A DNA stretch of 64,000 bases from Chrysomallon squamiferum. Lineage: Eukaryota > Mollusca > Gastropoda > Neomphalida > Peltospiridae. The translations under genes were made by a program, and so were the position numbers. Positions 33,827 to 43,934 of the stretch are shown piece by piece. The stretch is taken from positions 16,484,984 to 16,548,983 of the forward strand of contig CM022667.1 in assembly GCA_012295275.1 (NCBI GenBank), in the 5' to 3' direction. Within the stretch, counting starts at the first letter, position 1. Each line of letters begins with the position of its first letter. The notes under the pieces were generated by a model that was not told where the DNA came from, made no database searches, and saw nothing but the letters and a program-made list of their open reading frames with translations.

Positions 33827-34319
33827 GTAACAGTGGAATTCCCTACAACGACAACAAAAATAACGTACGTGAACAACAACGTCTTCGAAACACTAAGCGC
33901 CGTTACTGTATTCAGTGACAATGAAATGAGGGAACGTCACTGCTTGCGTCGTGCACTCAGTGCATAAGAGAGGGCTGTGGTTTATTGGTACATGTATAAA
34001 TAAGTGCGATTTTATCACGAGCAGAATAACACGGAGTTGACGTGGAGGTACGTTCTGGTCTTGATTCAGTTTCCGATTGCTGATCCGTTTAACATAGAGA
34101 ATGCACATTTTAGCCGAAGACTTCCGAACGCGGTGAAATATACCGATGATTCGGAGTGCAACCACGTGATTATATCGACGTGCTTATATTTGTTTTCTCA
34201 GTAGAGAAGAAATTACAATTGGAAACAACTAATAATACCAACGACGAAAGAAGAAAGAGAACATGTTAACCTGACGCCGTAAACTTATTCACGTATACGA
34301 TTATTTTCGATGTACTGTT

Positions 34320-34437
34320 GTCTACGGCCATACCACGTTGAAAACACCGGTTCTCGTCCGATCACCGAAGTTAAGCAACGTAGGGCTCGGTTAGTACTTG
34401 GATGGGTGACCGCCTGGGAACACCGAGTGCTGTAGAC
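34320..34437 (+). rRNA. 5S ribosomal RNA (unit 3)
   Basis: Identical 118-nt gene. The spacer after it is shortened: a block matching about 29126-29300 of unit 1 is missing. Confidence 0.97.
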
Positions 34438-35262
34438 ATTACGTTTTGCTTATTTATTATTAGTATTATTACTGAATCTTTCAAAATATTTTCTGTTAAT
34501 TATATTAGTTTCGGATAAATGTTCTAATTTATTGAGACTGCTATTACAAACAATTGAAAATAACTGTTTATCTTGTCGATTTATTTCGAAAGGATTAAAT
34601 GGAAATCTCAGAGCATAAAGGAAAATAACAATAATAATTGATAAAAAGGTAAGGTTCAGCTGTATTGTCTAGGCTGCTAACTGGTGCCTATTCTCGGATA
34701 CGATCCGACGACTACTCGACACGGAGACTTTTGCCTGCTGCGTTTCCGCCCAGTATGATCCACATTTAGAAGAATAATAGTTCTGACATTTTTTACGGCC
34801 CGCTTTGTTACCTTTTCTCTTGTAAAATTTACTAATTACCCGTTTTCCATACTATCTGACAGAATTACCTTTTCTTTTTTTTCTTTTCTTAATTCACATT
34901 ACAACTTTATGAAATAAAATTTTGAAATTTTCTCAGAATTTAACATAAAAGTCACAGCTACACAATTCATACGAAGAGATGTATTTTCATTCTCTTTTCT
35001 AAGGCATCGGTTTATTCTTTAATTGTAATATCTTTCTCACAGTTTTCATTTTCAGAATCCTTTATTTCATTGGATAATAAAAAATATCTATGTTCTCTTG
35101 TGTATGTAATTTGGAATAAAATTCATAAAAATATTGTAATACATGTTCAGTAGTTCTAATTAATCCATTTTCTTTCTTTAGTTCTTTTGTAGAATTTATT
35201 TCTATTTTTTTTAATTATTCTCCGAAGTTGAGAAAATAACTAAGAAGAAGAAAAAAAAATAA

Positions 35263-35334
35263 GCCGACGTAGGGACTCGAACCCTAGACCCTCAGATTAA
35301 AAGTCTGATGCTCTACCGACTGAGCTACGAAGGC
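35263..35334 (-). tRNA. tRNA-Lys(UUU) closing the cassette block
   Basis: Intact copy identical to array copy 1, where cassettes 1-3 had truncated copies. A long A-run on plus (T-run on minus) follows the 3' end as terminator. The 5' flank matches the array flank for about 150 bp. Confidence 0.85.
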
Positions 35335-35504
35335 TATACATAAGTACATAAAATGAATGAATCAGTGAATCTCTCGTTAGATATTTAAAATGAGAAAGAG
35401 GAAAAAGATGATAATGATAAAGTAAAAAAAAAGATACATTTCGAGTACTAATGGTTATGTCAAGAAATTTTGTCACAAGTTTGTGTATAATGAAATTTTG
35501 CTGA

Positions 35505-35799
35505 AACGAAAGTGAATTACATTAAATGGCAGGTTTGGAACCGTTGTTATATTGCGTTTTCAACAATACGAATTTTATTAAGATTGGCCCAGTAGTTCCT
35601 GAGATATGAGGGTTCACAGGTTGGCAGTCACACCCATTTTTGCCAAAAATCTAAAAATTCGGGGGCCATATCTCTCACACCTCTTGTCCGATTGGCATAA
35701 AATTTCAGATTTGGTGTTTTGAGAAGTATCTGAGACAGTCGGGTTTAATTTTTGTTTATATTTTGTGTGTTGGGGGGGGGGTGATTTGACATGGAATGA
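35505..35799. mobile_element. ~290-bp unidentified insertion in LINE/tRNA unit sequence
   Basis: Sequence before about 35505 and from CCCTTCT at 35800 belongs to the array flank and LINE RT respectively. The intervening block is unrelated to either, has different composition and includes a G9-10 run near 35775. It encodes nothing recognisable. No clear TIR or target duplication was seen, so the class is unknown. Confidence 0.45.
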
Positions 35800-36722
35800 C
35801 CCTTCTACATTATTTAAATCAACAATATCCGTAACATCTTTCACTGACATAATATTATCAGCAGTATTTCTTTGCTTTGCACCACAAATATGCTTTATGA
35901 AAAAAAAATAGATGACAGAACATGTTTAAGACGATTACCAAGAACTTTAAATATAATTTTTAATGAAAATTTAAAAGAATAACAGGTCTGAAATATTTGC
36001 GATCCACTTTCGTAAAAATTACTCATTACCCTTTTGATACTATGTGACATATTCTGATTTTTTATTTTTTTTATTTGACGTTACCACTTTTTGAAAGAAA
36101 ATCTTAAATTTTTCTCAGAATTTAACATAAAATTCAAGTGAGTCAGTCAATACCAACAGATTTATTTCAATTAATTTCTTTTAGGGCATCCGGTAGTTCT
36201 TTAACTGTTATATCTTCCTCATAGTTTGGTGAATTATCTAGGGTATCTTCCGTGTTTCCAGTTAATCCATTTACTGTTTTTAGTTCTTTAATAGAATTTG
36301 ATTCCGGTTTTGATTTTTCTAAAGTGAGAAAAAATTACATATTTCTATCCATATCTAGATTCCATTCAGCTTTGTATCTTAAAAGAAAACCATTAAAATT
36401 AGGTTTTCTCAAATAATTGTAACTTTTCTTCTAAGATTTGTATATAACTCAAGTCAAGATACTTATTTACCGCTAGTGTAGAAGGTTTCGTTTTAAATAA
36501 TTTTGGATATCATAATATATCTCCTTGTCCAATTTTCTCTTATTAATGACAAAATGTCTTGCAGGTGTTTTTATTTTATATTTTAAGTTATACAACCAAA
36601 CAATAGGTTCAGTGTCAAACAAAGGACTCAGAAACACTATTAATTTCATCAACAATAGATTTATAAAAATTCCCATCTTTGAACAATTCCTTATTAAATA
36701 TCCAAATACCTAGCCTCTCTAA
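35800..36722 (-). mobile_element. LINE ORF2 fragment (endonuclease C-terminus to RT)
   Basis: On the minus strand, 36676-36473 reads LYNLKYKIKTPARHFVINKR, matching the better copy's WWDNLKYKMKTCARNFAIKKR. Later pieces match the TLEKSKPESNSIKELKTVNG linker and the NTADNIMSVKDVTDIVDLNN RT block. Frames are broken. Both ends are truncated. Confidence 0.8.
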
Positions 36723-37374
36723 AAAGGAGAAAAATATGTTTTATGTGGTACAAAATTGTAATCATTTGATAGTATGAGATATTACTGTACATTATTTATA
36801 ATCGTAACTAGAGGAATACGAGATTTTATCCGAGGACATTTACCTTAGACAGTATTAACATCAATTCTCCCATACATGAAAACAGTCGCTTCTTTTTTCT
36901 ACTTTCTAAAATGTTTTAACAAATTCTCATCATACCTTTTTCTCTGCCTTTCGTTTGTTCTCTTCTCTACTTCTGTCAAAAGTCCACTGTAACTTTCTCC
37001 TGACATATTAAAATATGCCACATTTGTGTGTGTTGATAACAACAGACCTACCATGTAATTTAATTTATGCATTTTCCATATATTCAAAATACTTTTTATT
37101 TTATTCAGTTTCTCTAGCCAGTTACAGATGTCACACATTTGCCCCGAGAAACTCGCCTAGCACGCGCGCAGCGTCGTGTTAATCTGTACCGGAGTAACAT
37201 CAGAGAAACTCCATTTCAGCTTGTTCTACATTCTCATCTTTCTATACTGACTTTTGCACACTATCTGAATACTGTTTTGAAAATGTATGTAAATCTATAT
37301 GTATATGTTTATGAATGTGAAAAAATAGGTGTGCTAAGTAATTTTTAGAATTGCTTTCAAGAAATTAAAAAAAG

Positions 37375-37426
37375 GCATGGACGGACCAGGAATTGATCCT
37401 GTGTCATTTTCGTGGCAGCCGAGCAT
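37375..37426 (-). pseudogene. tRNA-Gly(GCC)-like 3' fragment, truncated at the D arm
   Basis: On minus, ATGCTCGGCTGCCACG matches the tRNA-Gly(GCC) stretch after GGTAGA with one change. A T-arm-like ACAGG/CCTGG and a TTTTTTT run follow. The 5' side is replaced by the A/T-rich 3' tail of a minus-strand LINE. The anticodon stem 3' strand is degraded, so this is a relic or a tRNA-derived SINE piece. Confidence 0.45.
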
Positions 37427-38248
37427 TTGATTTTATTATTATTATTTTTTTATCTTTATTGATATAATCAACAGTTGTACACTATTAAAATATCATTAAA
37501 ACAGTAAATAACAATAATAAAAATTAGTCATCCTATCACACACTCAGTCACACTCACACGCATGCATACTTATTTACTCAGAATATTCACATACATTAAC
37601 AGTATTTTAAATTAAAAAAATTGTATCCATTTTTATGATATAGCTATATTGATTATTTATAGCTTGCTAAAGGATATTTGAAAGTAAGTATGTCATCTTT
37701 TAATTCTAGAAAAATATTCTTAACATATTTGTTAATACAAATTGAAAGTTTCTTTTGAATACGATATTGATTTAGAATGATTTTAAAGCACTGATATACA
37801 TAACTTCTAAAACAATGTATTATATTGATGTTTATTCCTTTCAACAACGCCTCTTCAACACTGATATCCTACAAATTGAAAGAATAATATAAATATATTC
37901 TATTGTACATTTTTCAGTTTTTAGATAACATCCAAATATTAATAATCTTTTAAATTTATCTAGGATAAAACCTGTTTTCTTAAAAATTTGAATACATATT
38001 TCATGAAAGATTGATATCAGTTCCGACAATTCTTCACAATACAAAAATAAATGGCACAAATCTTCATCATCCTTCGAACACACTGGACATATACTAGATG
38101 AGATTTTGCCATATCTACATAATTTACTATATGTATATATTATATGATGAACTGTTCTAAAATCTAAGTCTGTAAAATCAGTAAACTTATCACTATAATG
38201 TATCCATCTCGAAACTGGTCTCCAGAATATATTAAAACCAAGCTCAGT
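37427..38248 (-). mobile_element. 5'-truncated LINE copy in the tRNA-Gly-like gene
   Basis: Minus strand: ORF2 C-terminal part (ELGFNIFWRPVSRWIHYSDK through CPVCSKDDEDLCHLFLYC and LKRLLIFGCYLK), then a 3' UTR ending in ATCAATAAAGATAAAAAA and a TAA-rich tail. Here the C-terminal segment is continuous with SPTCEGKW upstream, whereas the 47.0-kb copy is frameshifted at an A8 run. This copy is therefore the better guide to the ORF2 C terminus. Confidence 0.85.
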
Positions 38249-38566
38249 CCATTTTCCTTCACAAGTAGGTGATATAACGTTTCTACCACTAGACCAGTTT
38301 TCTTCACAAGTAGGTGATATAACGTTTCTACCACTAGACCAATTTTCTTCACAAGTAGGTGATATAACGTTTCTACCACTAGACCAATTTTCTTCACAAG
38401 TAGGTGATATAACGTTTCTACCACTAGACCAATTTTCTTCACAAGTAGGTGATATAACGTTTCTACCACTAGACCAATTTTCTTCACAAGTAGGTGATAT
38501 AACGTTTCTACCACTAGACCAGTTTTCTTCACAAGTAGGTGATATAACGTTTCTACCACTAGACCA
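38249..38566 (-). repeat. 45-bp minisatellite, 7 units, spanning a tRNA/LINE junction
   Basis: Seven 45-bp units, nearly identical, open in two minus-strand frames (EENWSSGRNVISPTC per unit in one). On minus, each unit is about 16 bp of a tRNA 5' half (TGGTCTAGTGGTAGA, matching A-box TRGYNNARNNG) joined to about 29 bp of LINE ORF2 (AACGTTATATCACC then ACTTGTGAAGA). The array is thus a tandem duplication of an insertion junction, not a protein repeat. Confidence 0.85.
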
Positions 38567-38569
38567 ATT

Positions 38570-39240
38570 TTCACCAGAACTGAAAACGTTTACCATACTC
38601 TATGAAGTTTATGACCGTTGAAGGGATAGAATATTTTCGTCTTTTTTTTTCTCAAGATAATGAATTGAAAGTATGTTATAATTGTATGGCTGACATTCCC
38701 ATAACCAAATATTGCACAGATGTAACATATCATTATTGTAATGGAAGAGGATATATATATTTTTTTTAAATTGCCCTAAAACGTTTCTTTATGAAAAGTA
38801 TTGGAAAAAACCAAACATGACTGTCAGAGTACGACAGCGATGACCAGAAAAACAGCGACTGTGGCAGTGACATTATGGAGTGTGATACAGATAATTGGAA
38901 AACAAAGAAGAAAAAATAAAATGAAACAAGAGGCATGCAGAAAATACGTACAACAGAAGTGAAAAATAATAAGGAAAAAGAAAAATCGCAATGGAGAGAA
39001 AACAGAAGATAAAAACAACGAAATCACAACTGTGAAAATTATTTACAAGGACGCCAACACTTTCGAAAAAGAAAATAGTCAGCAGACAAAAGCACTGCGT
39101 TGGGCCAGATAATCAAACGTCGAAGAGAAAAAATCTGGAGCGTTGCAGAGAAGGGAAAACAAAAGCGGCTGTTTGAAAAGTGTGAGTGAATGTATTAATA
39201 ATGCGATGAATGAGTATGGTGAACTGAACATGGATAAGCT
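38570..39240 (+). mobile_element. LINE ORF1 fragment, plus orientation
   Basis: Reads KVCYNCMADI after SLPYSM-like sequence, then EYDSDDQKNSD, all matching the 42.7-kb ORF1 (zinc-knuckle region and acidic tail). Several frameshifts. It is inverted relative to the LINE piece immediately to its left. Confidence 0.75.
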
Positions 39241-39800
39241 TTAGAATTTTTAAGAATGGACAGTTTTTTAATAACTTTTTAAATTATTTTTTAGAGAATT
39301 ATATAAATATACAATAATAGCAGTAGATTTTAATGAACTTTGGGATTCGACTTTATGAAGTAAAATCTTTAAATTATCTCAGAATTTAACATAAAATTCA
39401 TATCCGTAATTTTATTTCTATTCATTTCTTTTAATGCATCCGTTAATTCTTTAATCTTTTATATTTTTCTCACAGTTTTCTCATTCAGAATCCTTTATTT
39501 TATTTGATATTAAATTTATTATTTTATCCTGTTTAAAAATATCTACGTTTTCTTGGGTATGTAATTTTAATTCATATTCATAAGACATTCCAAATATTTT
39601 CTACTATATCATTTTACTGTTTAGTTCGTTAATAAAATTTAATTCTTTTTTTTTGAATGTTCAAATTATTATTATTTTTCAGTCTTCTTGTCTATATAAT
39701 TTTGCCATAATTTGTGTCTAGATACATGATATAGTAATTTTTCGATTGTTATTATTTTTAAATCAAGATATTAAATGATTAAAAAAACAAAATGACAATA
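39241..39800 (-). mobile_element. LINE ORF2 linker fragment, minus orientation
   Basis: Minus-strand sequence matches the linker between endonuclease and RT (KEL..ALKEMNRN-like, TTAATGCATCCGTTAATTC on plus) and runs up to the tRNA-Lys at 39810. It is heavily decayed and boundaries are approximate. Confidence 0.55.
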
Positions 39801-39809
39801 AAAATTTAA

Positions 39810-39881
39810 GCCGACGTAGGGACTCGAACCCTAGACCCTCAGATTAAAAGTCTGATGCTCTACCGACTGAGCTACGAAGGC
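39810..39881 (-). tRNA. tRNA-Lys(UUU), dispersed copy
   Basis: Same 72 nt as the array copies, but with diverged flanks (about 75% similar by eye), so it is an older relative of the array. The trailer has AATTTTTATTG with a T5 terminator. Confidence 0.85.
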
Positions 39882-40239
39882 TATACGTAAACACTTCAAC
39901 TGAATGAATATATGAATGTTTGGTTAGATATAAGCCATCAAATTGATATTGGTAATCAATGTCACATTAAAAACAAAATAGACAGTAATAATGATGATGA
40001 TGATGATGATGAATTAAAATAAAATATATTTAGAATACATATGTTTATCTCAAGAAATTAATATTTTTTCCATAAAATCATTTTCTATTATGACGTTTTC
40101 CGACCAGCTGTTACACACTCAAATATTCCATACTGCACATATACTCAGAAATACATGTATTGTGCATATTATGCATCAATATATAACGTAGTAAAAGAAA
40201 ACGAACTATACTAATCGTTTAAAGGTCAATACAAATACA

Positions 40240-40289
<50 letters not shown>

Positions 40290-40312
40290 CAACAACAACA
40301 ACAACAACAACA
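40240..40312. repeat. (TAA)n(CAA)n microsatellite
   Basis: About 16 TAA repeats followed by about 9 CAA repeats. Confidence 0.95.
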
Positions 40313-40367
40313 ATAGCAAAAATAACAACAATACTAATAAATGAATGTCGAAAAAAACTAATAATAA

Positions 40368-40400
40368 GCCGACGTAGGGACTTTACCCTTAGACTGTCAG
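40368..40400 (-). pseudogene. Short 3' fragment of tRNA-Lys
   Basis: Only the acceptor 3' strand and a damaged T arm remain; the break falls 3' of the anticodon loop rather than in the D arm. LINE 3' tail sequence follows directly. Confidence 0.6.
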
Positions 40401-41140
40401 AATATTAATATTTTTTATTGAATTTATTTATAAAATCAAATAAATGTACACAAATAGATAAAAAATAAAAATCGACAACAATAAAAACACGTAAACATAT
40501 ACGCACAAACAGGCAGTAAAGTAATAATGAGCTAAAAAGTCATAATGTTTTGAATATTTATTTAAAGGATTCTGACAAAGTTTGTTCTGAATCAAGTGGG
40601 AAAATGTATTCCCCTTTAGTCACAGAGTTCCAAGCTGACAACTTCTCAGCATAACAAGAGTTAGTATCCTTTAACGCATCTTTATTGTAAATTATCTTTA
40701 AAATATCATAATTTAAATTCATATTCATATATTTATTAACAAATGCTGACACTGTTAATCATTATCAAACAATTTTTTTTAACATTTTAATAAAAAAGCG
40801 ATTTTTTTAACGAAACATCTTGAATATTTAGCCAACCCGACTTTTTATTTCCAATGATTGTTGAATATATAAAAGGTTTCTGAAAATTTTAAGACGCGCT
40901 TTGTCTTATTTTTTTGTTTAATAATAAGTGACGACATGTCCTCTTTTTTAATTGAAAAAAAATCTTCATATTTTACCAGAATTTAACATAAAATTCAACA
41001 GTTAGATCATCCATATCAGGAATTTTATTTCGATTAATTTCTTTTACAGCAGTCGTTAATTCTCTACGGGTAATATCTTTCTCACAGTTTTCACTTGTTG
41101 ATGTTAAACTCATAAGAACTATTTTCTTTCTGTTATTCTT
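40401..41140 (-). mobile_element. LINE fragment (3' tail and pieces of ORF2)
   Basis: 40752-40558 on minus reads VNKYMNMNLNYDILKIIYNK, then CYAEKLSAWNSV and FPLDS, matching ORF2 downstream of RT in the 46.4-kb copy. From about 40860 to 41140 are further ORF2 linker pieces, so the copy is internally deleted. Confidence 0.75.
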
Positions 41141-41301
41141 AAATAATTTTTGAAAGAGTAAACATTACGTTTGGATACATGATATAGTAATTTTGGGATT
41201 GTTAATATTCTTTTTAATCAAGATATCCAAAAAGACTAAACATCAAAGAAATGATAAATATTTTATGAAAATAACTCAGAAAATAAAATAAAAACCGTTA
41301 A

Positions 41302-41373
41302 GCCGACGTAGGGACTCGAACCCTAGACCCTCAGATTAAAAGTCTGATGCTCTACCGACTGAGCTACGAAGGC
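41302..41373 (-). tRNA. tRNA-Lys(UUU), dispersed copy
   Basis: Same 72 nt as the array copies. The 5' flank (minus) contains the array-like ATATCGCCTTGTCGGCTTATATC stretch in diverged form. No T-run of four or more occurs in the first 10 nt of the trailer; the first is TTTT at about 15 nt. Confidence 0.82.
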
Positions 41374-41477
41374 TATGAAAACATAGTTGAAATGAATGAA
41401 TGCATGAATGTCTGGTTAGATATAAGCCGACAAGGCGATATTGGTAATCAATGAAACATTTAAAACAAGAAGGACAA

Positions 41478-41479
<2 letters not shown>

Positions 41480-41542
<63 letters not shown>
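41480..41542. repeat. (TAA)n microsatellite
   Basis: About 21 TAA repeats. A poly-A tract follows at 41686-41719, and (CA)n lies at about 41957-42020. Confidence 0.95.
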
Positions 41543-41543
<1 letters not shown>

Positions 41544-41677
41544 TATTTAGTATATCTCAGGAAATTTTGTGTTAACATTTCGCTTTAGAATTAGTATGTA
41601 TCAGTATAGTTTCCTACCAGCTGTTACATAGTCACGATACAGTACATGTAATCTGAAAAATATATGATTTTTGAAAA

Positions 41678-41727
<50 letters not shown>

Positions 41728-41959
41728 TATTGTTTAAGAATTACTTCAAAGCGGTGTTGCATATAGTATCTACGGAAACGTACTAGATTAATATTTGTTG
41801 TTAATTCAGTCATTATACGTCTGTTAAAACTGTAATTCTACATATTGTAGATACACACACACAGGTTTTTTTTTTATATTCATATCTAAATCGGATATCT
41901 AAAACAAATGTATTCCTTGATTATTATGTTTCAAATCCAACAACAACTGTAAGACACAC

Positions 41960-42021
<62 letters not shown>

Positions 42022-42022
<1 letters not shown>

Positions 42023-42075
42023 GGTACGTTGACTTACGAGTGCACCATTTTACGAGTTTTCCGAGTTACGAGTAG
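42022..42075. mobile_element. MITE-like fragment (GTGGTACGTTGACTTACGAG)
   Basis: The motif pattern of ACTTACGAG and GAGTTACGAG direct/inverted pieces recalls widespread short DNA-element ends in animal genomes. It is only about 50 bp, so identification is weak. Confidence 0.3.
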
Positions 42076-42299
42076 TCGCCTGGTAGCTGTATATATATTA
42101 TTAAATACTAATTACTTCGATGATCTCCATTGGGTTGTCTCTTATTTGTTATACAGTCAGCTTAAAGACTAATTAAGCAAACCTCAGTTATTTTACTGAA
42201 ACTTGACCGAACACATTTATACTATACTGATATGGCTGTAACACTGAAATATACATGCTAGTGCTAGATACATAATACATATGTCTAAGTAAACAAACA

Positions 42300-42560
42300 A
42301 TCTTGAATCTGGAGAATTTATCCTTGTTTTAGCATTCAAAGATTCAAATTCTGTTAAAGAATTAAAAACAGTAAATGGATTAACTAGAACAATCGAAACA
42401 TTAGAATATGCTTGTGATTTTTTATTAAAATTATATTCACAAGAAAACATAGATATTTTTTTATTTCAAATAAAGTAAAGGATTATGAAATTGAAAACTG
42501 TGAGAAAAATATTACAATTAAAGAATTAACGGATGCTTTAAAAGAAATTAAATTGTAACC
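42300..42560 (+). mobile_element. LINE ORF2 linker fragment, plus orientation
   Basis: Reads SNSVKELKTVNGLTR, then ACDFLLKLYSQENIDIF, the same ORF2 linker present in every 1.24-kb array unit. It is followed by the tRNA-Lys 5' flank. This is an inverted, diverged array-type unit that hosts the next LINE. Confidence 0.8.
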
Positions 42561-42676
42561 GTGTCAATTTCTTTTTCTTTCTTGTTTGAAATATGTCATT
42601 GATTACCAACATCGCCTTGCTGGCTGATATCTAACCAGGCATTCATACATTCATTCAATGTAAGTACACGTGTATA

Positions 42677-42687
42677 GCCTTCGTAGC
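42677..42687 (+). pseudogene. 5' stub of a plus-strand tRNA-Lys gene
   Basis: GCCTTCGTAGC is the first 11 nt of the tRNA-Lys gene, preceded by its recognisable 5' flank (ATATCTAACCAGGCATTC). The next base onward is the 5' end of a LINE. Where GC is shared, the exact junction is ambiguous by 2 nt. Confidence 0.85.
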
Positions 42688-42694
42688 AGGCGAC

Positions 42695-43396
42695 ATGATA
42701 GATTTTGTAAGTGGCCAGGTGGGTGATGTGATAAAAGCGTGCGTACCGAAAGAATCCGACTCTTATGAAATAACACTAGAAGATATTATACAAGCGAGAA
42801 TGATTACGGAAATTGATGAAACAGAATTGAAAGGTCTAAAAATAAAGGCGAGAATTTTGAAATCTGAAACTGTAGTAGTTTCCTTTTTGCACTTGCCTGC
42901 CTACATTGAAGATGAAGAAATTGAAGAAAAATTGAAACAAATGGAAATAGAAATTTTATCACCAATTTATAGAAGGCTATACAAAGGGACAAAAATTGCA
43001 GATGGAACAAGATACGTGAGAGTGAAATTTCCACCCGGAATAAAAAGTTTACCATACTCAATGAAATTTAGGACTTATGAAGGAATAAAATATTTTCGTG
43101 TTTTACATGACAATCAAATAAAAGTATGTTACAACTGCATGGCGGATAATCATTTGTTGAAAGACTGTCCAAATATAAGGTGTCATAACTGTAAACAAAA
43201 AGGACATTTTGCTAGAAACTGCCCGAACATATTTCTGTGTGAAAAGTGTGGAAACAAAGAGGATGAATGTGAGTGTTGGTCAGAGTATGACAGCGATGAA
43301 CAAAAAAACAGCGACAGTGACAGTGATGGTATGGAATATAATGTAAAATCAAAGGAGAAAAAAAAGAAATTGAAGCAGAAAGTATCCAGAGGATAA
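42695..43396 (+). CDS. LINE ORF1 protein with CCHC zinc knuckles
   Basis: An intact 233-codon frame starting within 9 nt of the element's 5' end. Residues about 1-140 contain an RRM-like or nucleoprotein region that I cannot classify. About 145-158 is CYNCMADNHLLKDC and about 164-177 CHNCKQKGHFARNC, both C-x2-C-x4-H-x4-C knuckles. A third cysteine cluster (CEKCGNKEDECEC) is atypical, and the tail is acidic then lysine-rich. The expected role is RNA binding in the retrotransposition particle. This is the only intact LINE ORF in the window. Confidence 0.85.
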   Translation: MIDFVSGQVGDVIKACVPKESDSYEITLEDIIQARMITEIDETELKGLKIKARILKSETVVVSFLHLPAYIEDEEIEEKLKQMEIEILSPIYRRLYKGTKIADGTRYVRVKFPPGIKSLPYSMKFRTYEGIKYFRVLHDNQIKVCYNCMADNHLLKDCPNIRCHNCKQKGHFARNCPNIFLCEKCGNKEDECECWSEYDSDEQKNSDSDSDGMEYNVKSKEKKKKLKQKVSRG

Positions 43397-43934
43397 ATAC
43401 AACAGAAATGGAAATCAACAAGGAACAACAAAAATCAGAAAATGGAGAAAAAAACCAAGAAAATCCCCTGATAAAAACACCAAAGTGAAAATTACTAACA
43501 AGGAAGCTGGAACCATCGAAGCAGAAAATAGTAAGCAGAGTAAAACAAAGCGTCGAACGAGATTGATCAAGCGTCCATCAGAAGAAAACTGTGGAGCTTG
43601 GTAGAAAATAGAAAACAAAAAAGAGACAAGCAGCACACATGAAAAGTGTGAGAGAAAGTGTTGCCAGGGTAATGAATGAGTATGGGGGAGGATATAGACA
43701 AGATATAGAATATTTTAAAAAATGGGTAATAGTTCACTAATTTTTCTACTTCTAACTATGATCTTGTCTATAAATGTAAAAACGGACTGAGAGATATTGA
43801 GAAATTAAATTCAGTTTTGCAACATTTAAAAGTAAACATGCAAATATTATTTTTCTACAGGAAACATTTTGGGATAATGACTTCATTGAGAGATATAAAC
43901 ATTTATGGGAAGGAAATATATTTTATAATAATTG

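Noticed and set aside
37841-38596. 251-codon minus-strand protein with seven 15-residue repeats
   Set aside because: A chance fusion of the 45-bp minisatellite with the LINE ORF2 C terminus; no promoter or upstream gene.
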